A DNA stretch of 64,000 nucleotides from positions 5,967,258-6,031,257 of the forward strand of contig OY720641.1 in assembly GCA_963169105.1 (NCBI GenBank), in the 5' to 3' direction. The DNA comes from Ceriagrion tenellum. Lineage: Eukaryota; Arthropoda; Insecta; Odonata; Coenagrionidae. The translations under genes and the position numbers were made by a program. The notes beneath the pieces were generated by a model. It had not been told where the DNA came from. It saw nothing but the letters and a program-made list of their open reading frames with translations, and made no database searches. Numbering within the stretch: position 1 is the first letter of the stretch; each line of letters opens with the position of its first letter. Below are positions 22,909 to 34,000 of the stretch, piece after piece.

Positions 22909-25700
22909 CACAAGCTCCTGCTAATAGGGGCCATCCGTCCCACCAAATTTTTTGCCCCAGCGCCACCCATTGTCATCCAGTCATAATAAGTTCTCTCCCT
23001 CGCTTGTCAGTCACTTTGAGGTGCCAGTGTGTCGCGGTGATAAGTTATACATCCTCTTGCACTGTGATGGGGAGGAAAGGAACTGTGAAAGGAGCTGGCT
23101 GTCCCAGGAGCTCTCTGGGGCACTCATATATCAGGAGGATATTTTGCCAGCTTTAAGAACTCGAACTAATGCTAGGTGAATGGTATTTCAATGCTCCATG
23201 TTTAAATTATATGAGAAAAAGCAAGATGACTTCTCCATCTCTTTTTCAGCAATTAAAGCATTAGGTTGCTTGAGTGAATAGTACAAACAAATGACAAACG
23301 AAAAGGGCTCTGGGAGATGTCTTAGTTATGATAAGGCCTTGGTTTCTGTTGGGCCTGCGTTCAATTGTTGCTTTTTTCCACCAAGAGCAAATGATGAGCA
23401 AAAGTGTTGGGTGATCCGAAGAGGACCCAGGAGAGGGCATTCATGGGATACATTTCTTTTCTCACTACAGAGTAGATGTATGGTCATTTGAGGTTTGGAA
23501 TGTGAAATGAAGCATTATTTGCCTCGGAGGTGATTTAGAGCATTGTTTTAATGAGTCTGTGATAAACAGGGTTTGATGCTTTGCTGGTCCTATCAGAATG
23601 ATGGAAGAAGGTACAAAATGTGCCTGTTAAGTAAGGGAAACATGAAAAGCTAGTTTTCAGGTATAGTGGGGTTGTGCTGTATATCATTAATGGAATTGTT
23701 TCCTTTCAAATCCTCAAAAGTTTCAAATGAAATCCCTGACCAGAAATGAAGGCAAGTAATCTGGTCATTCATTCATAATCATGTTGTTCTTGATCAAAAT
23801 TAGGTAATGAAGTTTTGATATGTCAAGCTTATTGCTAAATGCTTTCAAGATTACTTTCATAATATCAACAATTTGAAGTTTATAGCATTCTCTTCTACAT
23901 CATTCTCCTGTGATAATTTTAAGAGGTAGCATCAATGAAGTGATTACCTGGTTAATAACTATTACTTTGTAAGTAACTAACAGGAAAATCAATATTATTT
24001 AGTCTGGCTGTGAATAAATCATCGTATTTAATTTGACAATTTAAGGTTGATTTTCAATAGAATGGCTTAAATTTCTATAGGCTTTATGTATCTTATTTAT
24101 CTAATGACACATACTGTAGTTTTCAACCCTAGAAAAAAATGAACATTTTTCCTTAAATTGGTAATAATTCCTCAATTCCTCTTGATAAGTCATTCACTTA
24201 TGTCATATGTATTTCCTAAAACTCTATCATGCGGGTTTAGCAGTTAAGGATGGATAAGAATTATTCTAATGCATTATATTAAGATTATTGAATTGGAAAT
24301 GGCCAAATACTAGTTTAGAAATCCTTATTTTTTGAACTTTCTCAAATGAAAATAACACTCAATTTTATGCTCAGATTAAAGACTAGTAAAATTAAGTGGC
24401 TCGGGCAATATTCAACTTTAGAAGATTTTCCTAAAGTACTATTGCCAACTAAACTATACTCTAGATGGTATATCAAAAATGAAGAGAATGATTATTAATC
24501 TGTTACTTCGGTATTTATTTAAATGCTCTTGGAAAAAGTATTTGAAGTCTGCAACTTGAGATACTCTTCGGGCTCTGATAAGAAGCAGCAAAGTCAGCAA
24601 ATAATTGCCAAATATCATCGAATGTGAAGAAAAATGTCTTTTCTTGAGTCATATCATTAAAATTTGTGTAATGTTGTAATTTATTAAATTCTCGGATTTA
24701 TATTTAGTTGTTACCAAGCTTTAGACATAGTCTATTGTGGTGGTGATTCCAAGTATTTCATTAGCTCGCTGTGAGTGAGTAAGAAACGTTTAATGAAAGA
24801 GGTGGTATTTTTGAGTTTTGGTTTGTAACATTCTTAAAGGTTTAAACAGCCGTGTTTTGTGAATAGTCCTTTGGGTTGTGCAAAGTATAACAAAGTGGAG
24901 ATTATGTAATAAAATAAGTATTTTTCAATCTCCCACAGTTTATTGTTCCTTTGTTCATTGCCATGCACATTGATAATGGTTACTATTTGGAGCCATGCTA
25001 TTTATTCTTGGCAGTGAACACTTTTGTGGTTTTCATAAGTATGGGTGATTTTGTGTTTTAGAAGCTATCAGATAAAATTTCAGTGGTGGTTACTTGGTTA
25101 AATGCATTCAGAAGGTATCATTGAAAAATGTATTGCATTTATTCAACCAATTTTTAGTGTGTGGTAATTTTTCTGTGTTTTCCTTCTATATGAAGGGTGT
25201 TGTTGTTGAAACATTTGTTATTATAACGGATATACTTGAATTATGTTGGTTGATAGTCTATTTTGAGTTTCCATAAAAGTAACACAGTGTTGAATGTAAA
25301 AGCAGCATTATTGAAAGTGGTTTTTAATCAGCATTGTCAGATATTTTGCATAATGTGCAAAGCTCTTCTCTGAATGCCTGATTAATAGGGAAGTTCCATC
25401 CTCAACCCTATCATTACATCCATAAGAAATGTGCCAAACTATTTTGAGCTACAGTTTGTTTTTTATTTCAAATAATGCATTGCTGCCTGAAACAAGCATC
25501 ATATTTGTTCTAGTTGTGATGTGATTCAATAAATCTCTCAAGCTTCTTGCCCTAGTGAAAATTGTTTACCATATAGTCCTATTGATTAGGATAATTCTTT
25601 AACAAATAAGTATTTAAATATTTTGTTTTGTGTAAATAATTTATATGTTAAAATGTTACATGCCTGAAGTAGCTTGAGAATAAACTTGTATTATAGTCCA
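22909..25700 (+). other. Probable 3' UTR and downstream DNA of the GRAMD2-like gene
   Basis: No coding exon is seen here. Several AATAAA signals lie on the sense strand: about 24012, 24909, 25528 and 25679. The one near 25679 is a plausible distal end. The extent of the UTR is inference and needs transcript data. Confidence 0.4.
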
Positions 25701-26985
25701 TATTGGATTGCACCAAGGTTCATTAAGTGAAAATGTAAGCTAAAATGTAAAAAAGGCAAACACAAATGCAAAATATACTTATGAAAAATAATTTTCTTTT
25801 CATTCACAAATTTTGACTAAACATTTAAAGAAATTACATGTCTGTCAAAGTTAGTGGCTACTCGACTTTCCCTAGTTCTCCTAGATAGTTTTCTTTTGTA
25901 CACCCTTCCTTAGATTAGAAATTACCCAGACAGGACTTATGTGTACAATACAGTTTACTGTAAGTGGTAATGAAAATGTAGCTCTCCCTTGGTAGTGCCG
26001 GAATGGAATGTTGAAAAATGAAACATAAGTGCAATAGCAGTATGTAATTTTTTAAATCCTGGATGATATAAATTAGAACTGAAAAATAAAACTACTAAAA
26101 TGACTAATGATAATGAAATAAGACTAGGAATAACACTAGGAATATTTTTTTAGGGAAACCGTTTATTTTATAAAAAGGGGGTAGACTGGAAACTCAACAG
26201 AAGTGAAGTAAAATTCTTTGGTTCTTGTTGGTTTAACAAATTTAATGATCTCAAAAATTGAATTCATGAGTGTTCATTGTTGGTTTATATTTGTCAGATT
26301 ATATTACTTCTGTCGAAAATTGCCAGGTTGAACCGATGTAAAATAATAGACCCTTACTATTCGCGATAGAATTTTACAGGGTGGTGATCGCCAGGGTCTG
26401 GGAATTTTGAATTTGTTTGAATTTCGGTATTGTTTTCAAATGAAATTTAGCGGTGAAATTGAGCATCCACTCGTTATTGGTGTATTTTCTGTAATCTCAC
26501 TCAATGTAATTGCCCCACGTAGAGGAAGGGGGTGGGGATCAAAAATGGCATAATTCTTGTCTTACGCAATACTTGAACGGCCCTGAAATATGCTGAGGTA
26601 GTGGACTGAGGTACACAGTAGTGCCCTTCGCCTTCCCAGAGCTTTCGGGGGTATGAATGGACCGCCCTCGGTGTGAGTGGGAATCTGGCCGTATGATATT
26701 GTGGCACTCCTCATGTCTAAATGTGCCCTTATTGTTCAGATACCTCGACTCACTTAGTTCAGCCGTGATGAAGATTTAGCTAATATATGCTACTTTGGTT
26801 GCTTGTTACAACATCTGTAACTTACTTTATGCTTAAGGTAAGTATTTTATAGCCCAACACTATTGAGGGTAAAAATATTTATTAAAAGTGTGTATAAGTT
26901 GGAAGAGAGTTTTAATTTATGAAGGTTTAATATATTTTTTTTAATAAGGATATACTTGTAGCTTTTAATGTATTGATTTCAGCTT

Positions 26986-27298
26986 TTAACCCTCTAAGTG
27001 CTGACTCCTGCCAGTGGTTCTGGCGAGAAATGCAGAGAGTAACTTAATGAAATATGTATCACTCTAGGGAAATAAATATTATAAAGTTATTGTTTAAAAT
27101 ATCCATACGCAATTTTTCGTATTGTGTATACATTGAATTAGGTAATAACCAAAAAAGACTAATACATCATACAAAAAATAATTGTAGTTATATTTGTTTG
27201 CTAAAGTTAAACAATTTTTTGCATATGAGCCGAGATATCGGCCCGCCGCCCTTTTTGCCCGAGATGCCAAAGCCAATATGCTGCACTAAGAGGGTTAA
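26986..27298. mobile_element. piggyBac-type MITE (TTAA target)
   Basis: TTAA at both ends with inverted termini CCCTCTAAGTGC and GCACTAAGAGGG. About 313 bases including targets. The interior is non-coding. Confidence 0.7.
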
Positions 27299-27760
27299 CA
27301 TTTTCTGAGTTTTGACTAAAATTTAATTCAGCAGAAATAAAATATTCCAGTAATAGGTAGCCTTTTGGTGATTGGTCATAGAAATTGGTAAATCCATCAG
27401 AGAATTTAACAATTAGAAAAAAATAGCCACCCTGATTTTATCTGTTATGAAGCATTCCCCTAAAGTGACCCCATTACAGCCCATTCTCACAACTAATGCC
27501 ACTCATCAAAGGTCCTGTCAGTGAAGTTTGTTGAGGATTAGTTACAATTCCGTAAGTATATTTCTTGTGATGAATCACTCTCCATTAAGGGAGACCAAAC
27601 TGAATTTAGCTTCACCTTCATTTTTGAGGATTCAACTAATTCACTTCAAAGCTCACTAAAACAAATACAGGAATGCAGGATAACCAGAACTTTGCTGGGT
27701 ATTTACTGAAATAGTACCATCCTTGTTGAAACATGAGTGGGGCAATATGTATTATGAATA

Positions 27761-28092
27761 CAGTAGACCCTCGCTTTACGATATTAATCCGTTCCGTAGG
27801 ACCGATCAAAAAGCTAATTCCATCGTATGTTGAATCGACATTATTTCTGAACGAAGAATCGGTTTAAAGAGCATCAGTGCCAATCCCTTCAGTGTACCCG
27901 TCAAAGCCAATGCATACGAAATATCCTGGAGTAAAATTATTAAAAATATTATTAAACCAATATTTAAAACACTATCGATATTTAAAACAAAATTGGAGAA
28001 ATTTAAAATTTTAAAAAGCATGCACAAAATCAGCTCAGATTGTAAGTCGAATCCATCATAAGTTGAACCCATCGTAAAGCGGGGGTCTACTG
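27761..28092. mobile_element. pogo/Tigger-like MITE
   Basis: Inverted termini CAGTAGACCCTCGCTTTACG and the reverse complement ending CGGGGGTCTACTG. The left flank is TA; the right flank is TG, presumably a mutated TA. The inner halves also pair (TCGTATGTTGAAT versus ATAAGTTGAACCC). Confidence 0.7.
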
Positions 28093-28250
28093 TGCCTGAG
28101 AGCCGTGGCAGTGGTGATGCAGTTTTGGTCATTTGCTCTGTGTATCACCTTAATATGGTACAACAAAACTCCGGAATCTGGGTGTAGCAAAACTTTGGAA
28201 AACTGGAATACAGTTTTCACAGGAGGAGGGTGAGGCAATAGTTTTCATGA

Positions 28251-28476
28251 ATGGATAAAGGTTTCTCGTGTCTTCCGCTGGGTGAGCAGGTCCATGGGGC
28301 CCAACGTTATGGAGAACGACTTGTCCTCGATCATCAGGGGGGGGGGGAAGGAGGGGTTTCAGCTTCCGAAGCTTCGGAAGCTGAACCTGATGATGGAGGA
28401 CAAGTCGTTCTCCGTAACGTTGGGCCCCAATGGACCTGCTCACCCGAAGTGGAAGACCCAAGAAACCTTTATCCAT
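28251..28476. repeat. Long near-perfect palindrome (hairpin)
   Basis: Two roughly 113-base arms meet at CTTCCGAAG|CTTCGGAAG (centre 28371/28372). The left arm has an extra G-rich insertion (about 28337-28357). Arms include GGTGAGCAGGTCCAT, GGGCCCAACGTTA and GGAGAACGACTTGTCCTC. Both strands show long open frames because of the symmetry. The palindrome is flanked by 14-base direct repeats AGTTTTCATGAATG (about 28240-28253 and 28498-28511). Confidence 0.85.
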
Positions 28477-28689
28477 CAGATACGCCGGGAAAATCTGAGT
28501 TTTCATGAATGTTTTTTTTGGACATTTGTTATGTGCTTGCCTCTAAAAAGTACCAAAAAAGCTATTTCCAGGGTGTGTGGCTGGATGTAAATTTTCACTA
28601 ACATGTTCTGTACTATGCTTCCAAGTTTTTCAAAACTAAACATTTCCTTTGGTTATAATGTAACTAGTTGAGCTGGAGGACTTGTATTT

Positions 28690-28770
28690 GGTGGTTAGAT
28701 TGGTCTAAGGGTGAGAGTATTGGATTCCCATTATCTAGGCTCAGGTCCAAATTTAAGCAGTGGTAAAGAT
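28690..28770 (+). other. Weak tRNA-like motif
   Basis: A-box-like TTGGTCTAAGGGTGAG and B-box-like CTCAGGTCCAAAT are spaced as in a tRNA gene. Probably an eroded SINE head. Confidence 0.25.
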
Positions 28771-29410
28771 TTTTTGGAGGAATGCTTTGAAGAGATTTGC
28801 CAGCTTCAGTAATGGTGAGGCTGAATCCTCATCTGTGAACTCAAAGGTCATATGTGCAAGTTCTGTCTTGGTAGATTTTTCCTCACCTAGAGCATGATGG
28901 TGTATATCCATCCATTTTTCTTTTTTATTGATACCTAGGGTAAAAGACAACACTGTTTTGTGAGCTTCAACATTCGTAAATAGAGCAAAACACTAGTCTC
29001 ATAGTGTTTGATCTTATCATGCAATGTGGTTCCACTTTTCTGTGGACCAAGATGAATCTCCCATGTAGGTGTCAGTTTCAGCTGAAACCTTGTGGCATTT
29101 ATTGGTGGATTGTCAGTGAAAGTTCTGCAGAAAGAAAATTTTGTGCATTCCAAAAGGAGAGAACAGTTATCAGCAATGATTTACGTTAATGTTTTGTTTC
29201 ATATTTAGACAAAAAACTATGGAAACTTGTGCAGAGTCCCAGCAGCTCTACAGGAAGATATCTTGGTGACAAACATAGGTTTTAAGGTGGATGGGAACTT
29301 TCAGATGGTCAATAATTCATGAAAGATGTCTGTCTGGAAAAGATGTCTGTCTGAAAAAAGTCTGGACAGTCATCAGCTGCCAGAAATTATATTATAACTG
29401 AGGAACAAAT

Positions 29411-29634
29411 GCGAGCTGGCCCCAGTGGCGGCGAGGTAAAGTCGTTGCCTGCTAAACCGAGGGTCGCGGGTTCGAGTCTCGCCTGGGTGGGTTTTTCTCC
29501 ACCCAGGGCATGGATGTGTGTCAAGTTCTGTTGGTTCGGTCCCTGGAAAACCCGATGATAGGCTCAGCAGCCAATCGGGATTCCGGGGACATATGGGCCA
29601 ACAGAATCGTCCGGCAAGCAAAAAAAAAATAATA
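29411..29634 (+). mobile_element. tRNA-derived SINE copy 2
   Basis: A-box-like TGGCCCCAGTGG and B-box GGGTTCGAGTCTCGCC are about 45 bases apart. The body is the same as in copy 1, followed by an (A)9 plus AAT-repeat tail. It lies upstream of MBD2/3, sense strand. Confidence 0.82.
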
Positions 29635-30654
29635 ATAAGAGACCTCATGCAATCTGACTTATGGTTACAACCATCAGATTGATTGCATATGAGCTGAATT
29701 TGAGCTGCATTTACTATGCATCTAGTTTTTCTTAGAAATGGGGGGAGGGTTTCTTAAAAGACATTAAAAATTAGTTTCTTCCATGGTGCCAAATATAATT
29801 GACAACTAGATGCTGCATCATAGCAATTTAACGTTATACCTGGTGGATTATTTTATTCTAAAAACATATAATAATCATGATGGAAAACATAAAACTGGCT
29901 CTTGTCAATCAGCTGAGATTCAATCTGGTTTTTGAGTTCAAGCTCTTCTACGAGGGGTGCAACTAATATTTTAGGCATTATTTATCTTTTAGGTCATTTA
30001 GGTCATTACCATTTAGTGGTAAATATAATTGATTTGTAGTTAAATTAGAAATATCATATATTATTTTCAACCTGACAGTCCTCAAATTTGTGATAAAACA
30101 TTATTATTTCATACCTGTATTCACAATAAATGAGTCTAAGTGGAATTGTATCATAAATTGATTCATTTATATGATGTAGTTTCATGAGATGAAGCTTGCT
30201 ATATTCACGAATTGTGGAAATAGCAAAGTATGTGTATTTACAATGGTTTCATTATTCCGTCTATTCGGATTCACTTCAACCCCTCCTCTTTACGAGTTCA
30301 AGTGACACTCATTCACCTTGTCACATTGCTATCACTCCTACACCACCAGATGTCATCAATCCGAAGATTGGTTTGCTATTGCTCTACACCCAACTCTCCT
30401 TTCCCCTGATCTCTTTATTCCTGCATACATATTAATCACTTTCACACCCATATATTTGGCCTATGTATCCCCTCTATGGCTCTCCTCAGGAATTCAGTGA
30501 AGAAGAACTATTCAGTGAAGATTCGATTTAAATTAAGATAATTGATTAATTATGAAGTGAATCTAGGTGTTATAATTAGCTGATGGCATCTGTTTGGAGG
30601 ATGAAACTTATTCAAAATGTAATTACCGCAGACTTTTCATTTGAAAAAGGCGGC

Positions 30655-30770
30655 AACTGTCGATCGATGTCATATATCGATACCTATCGATCATGATCTC
30701 TCGAGCGATAACAAGTATCGTTGATATCGCTAGGCGGTCGCGTCCTCATGGCGGAGGTAATTCGCCGAAG
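30655..30770 (+). promoter_or_regulatory. Candidate MBD2/3 core promoter with DRE-like motifs
   Basis: TATCGATA occurs at 30675-30682 and TATCGATC at 30685-30692. More CGAT/TATCG words lie at 30658-30668 and 30716-30731. An ATGGCGGAG YY1-like word follows near 30749. These sit 160-270 bases before the ATG. In Drosophila the DRE (TATCGATA) marks housekeeping promoters; applying that here is inference. Confidence 0.5.
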
Positions 30771-30928
30771 GCGTCATGTTTATACGTTGAATTAACGCAT
30801 GAATTTGTTTAATATTCTGTTTCTAAGGAGCTGTGTAGCGGTGACTTGTTTGCTGCCTCGTAGTTTTTAATACATTTTTCTGAAAATGAATCTACTGTAA
30901 ATTCTAGTATGTTATTTAACTTGTGAAG

Positions 30929-31044
30929 ATGTCTGTGGAGAGGAAAAAATACGAGTGTTCTGCCCTGCCTAAGGGCTGGCAAAGGGAAGAGGTGATCAGA
31001 AAGTCGGGACTCTCAGCTGGGAAAATTGATGTGTATTACTACAG
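30929..31044 (+). CDS. MBD2/3: MBD2/3 exon 1
   Basis: The ATG at 30929 starts MSVERKKYECSALPKGW and the exon ends AG|GTAGAT in phase 2. This start is chosen because homologues begin with a short basic leader right before the MBD. It encodes the first half of the methyl-CpG-binding fold. Confidence 0.93.
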
Positions 31045-34000
31045 GTAGATATTTTACCTTTCATTTTAAGAGCTATCTTAGCGTTAAGGATACAATTATG
31101 ATATAGATGCCCCGGAGTTGAAAACCTATTAGTATCATCGGTGTTGTTAATTGATGAAATTCGTCCGTGCTTTGCTACCATAGCAGGTGAAAGTATGATG
31201 GCTTTTGTTGGAAAGAAAGCCCTAAATCCTCTTACTGAGGATCTTTCTCAAGAAATGGAAATGGTCGTACTTACTTGAAGCGTGCTTATCTTTTTAGTTT
31301 ATTTCTCACAGTTTCCTTTATTTTTGTGTGCATGTGTTACGATACTAACCCAACTTTTTATCCGCTGATATCATGGTGTCAGGTGCTGAATATTTGCTAA
31401 CCAATGTTTACCGTGACTTATTGATGTGTTAGGAAGACGGGCTTTGTTCTGGGCATTCTGAATTGTTATGCAGTCAATGATTTCTCATCTCTTCATTACT
31501 TAATATTATTCAATTGCAGATACGAATTTTCATCTGGAATACTTAATGGATTAGAAATTAATTTGTCTCGTTAGGTGGATTCAGTACTGTTAAGTGTTGC
31601 TCATTATTTGCATGGCGTAATGTTAATTTACTAGTAGGGTGAACTTTTGTTGAAGTTCCGGAACCTCTCGGGAAAAAAATGTACCCCAGCAAACCTATCT
31701 GGCCGAAATTGGGATCTTAGTTTTTGTCAAATAAAACATTGATATTTCCGGACCTTTGGCAAAATTCTGCCGAAACTTAACCAGTTGCAGCATTATGTTT
31801 TCTTTTCCATAGGTTTATTTATGATTTGATATTATCATTAACTGAAATCATGCATGCTAAGCAAAATGGAAGGGTGTGACTGGTTAGAATCCCGCTGGGC
31901 ATTTAAGTAGACATTTGTTTTTATTGTTGCAGTCCTAGCGGGAAGAAGTTTCGGAGCAAGCCCCAGCTGGCTCGCTACTTGGGAGATGTCCTCGATCTCT
32001 CTACATTTGATTTCAGAACAGGCAAAATAAATTCCCTTCTCTTGCGAAAGAACAAGAAGCAGAAAGGGACTCAGTACGACTACAGGTATATCTTCGCTTG
32101 CTCCCATCAGCGAGTTGCCCTTTCACCAATTGCACATGACCCATAGTTGAATATTATTTCCTTAGGCATTACCCTCGCCAATAGTCACACAATCTCATTT
32201 TTCTCTTGCTTTTTATAAATGTCATGCCTTTATAATGCTTAAGATTTGTTTTGCTCTTGGCAGTTTATTTTATTCATCTGTTGCATTCTCTTGGTTGTTT
32301 ATGTAAGAAAATTGCTTTGGCAGAATGCATTTTACTGAACTAATTGCAGTGCATGTGCTCGAAACTTGCTGAAGTTGACCATTTTAAGTATTTTTATGTG
32401 TAGATGTGTAATTATGTGCATGTACGAGTTAACTTTTAAAAATGTCAAATCATTCATTCTAGATTTGGGTTTTCAGTTTTGGTCTAATAATGTAATTTTT
32501 TGTACAGGCTGTTAAAAGTTTTTATTTATCTCGAATTTGTATGTTGCTTTTATATTTTTTTTATTAGTGAAGCATCTATCATAGTTTTGCCTGGTACACA
32601 AATCTGTGCCCTATTAATATGGTAGAATATGTCAGTTGAGCACCTCTGCACTTTATATGTAATGTGGCATTCTGATTACTGTTGTATAGTTTAATGGTTT
32701 AAATTTTTGCTCCTTGAAGTATGTGCTTTTATAGTTTGTGGAACAGTGTGAGAATGAGAGATATATTTGATGCAGTAGAATTGTAAGGACATGTCTGCTG
32801 TAATGTTATTGTGATAATGGAAACTTAATTTTGTCTCCTTGTCCCAGTAATAATCAGTGAATTGAGTGATGTCTATACGCTTTATTATCTCAGGCTAAAC
32901 ATTTTTCTTGGTATGACAGCTAACAAGTCATCTTGTGGTTGACATTAATCATATCTTAAGAAGCAAACTATGGAGATTTTTAACAGGTTTTTGTGAGAAG
33001 TAGTGTGTCTCTTTTTTTCATGAAAATTTTGTTTATTTAAAATGTTTGTATGGCGTTTCATGTCACTACTGTTACTGTTTCATGTCACATAAGTGTGTTA
33101 CTACTCATGGCAGCATAATTTTTCTTCTTACCTTCCTTCTACACAGTGATGTCTTGAATATTTATCACTGTTAGGGGTGATCTACCTGTTTAGGTTGGCT
33201 TGGCTGAAAACAGGTTGCCTCTCATTATATTATTGTTGCTGTCCCCTAAATTGTAGTATGGGTTAAGTCTTCAGCTCACTATGAAGCCAGTTATCTTCAC
33301 TTTTCCTGTGTGCCACCAACATCTTCCTATCTTATCCCCGTCTTTGGAATATCCTCACCTCTTATTACCCATTCCAACCAGTGTCAAAACTATATTCTTG
33401 TCCTCGTCCCTGAAGGCCATTTTACTGGAGGCACTTAACAATTTCCCAGTCTGATATATGTACATTACTTGAAGCATCACTTGGTTCATGTTAGGAGGAG
33501 ACCCCAATACTCAAAGTTGAGTTCTTATTTCACCTATGGAATTATTCCACAAAGTGAAATATCCATGACACCAATTTCCAGACATCAAATTTTGCTCTTT
33601 GGTGCCTTTTGTGAAATGGGCTTTTAGAGTCCTTCTGTCTACCCTGTAAAACGCGAGGGGGGTTCTTCTTGACCCTGTTTGATGTTTGGTTTTGTAAAAT
33701 TTCTTCTCTAGTCTCTTCCCTGTACCCCTGGTGGGTCCATTATTCCAGAAAATCCATTGTTAGGCATTATTGCCCTTCTTGAATGAATTGGGTAAACTTT
33801 GTTTTTTTCACAATGACTTTAATGACTTACGACCATGGTTTCGAAGATTAACGTCATCATCAGGTGAAGATACATCAACAACTTATATACTAGAGAGACA
33901 AGGGGAGGGTGGGACTGTAGAGGTGTGGGGGGAGGAAGGTGGAGGGTGGAAGGGAGGGGGGAAGGTAGGGTTGGGTGAGAGGGTGTTCCCAAGAGGGTGA

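Noticed and set aside
28251..28476. microRNA precursor
   Set aside because: Arms are over 100 bp and nearly perfect, more like a hairpin-siRNA or foldback insertion than a miRNA hairpin.
28150..28508. Overlapping open frames on both strands that look like a small gene
   Set aside because: Symmetry of the palindrome creates mirrored frames; no recognised domain, and the G-run interrupts one arm.
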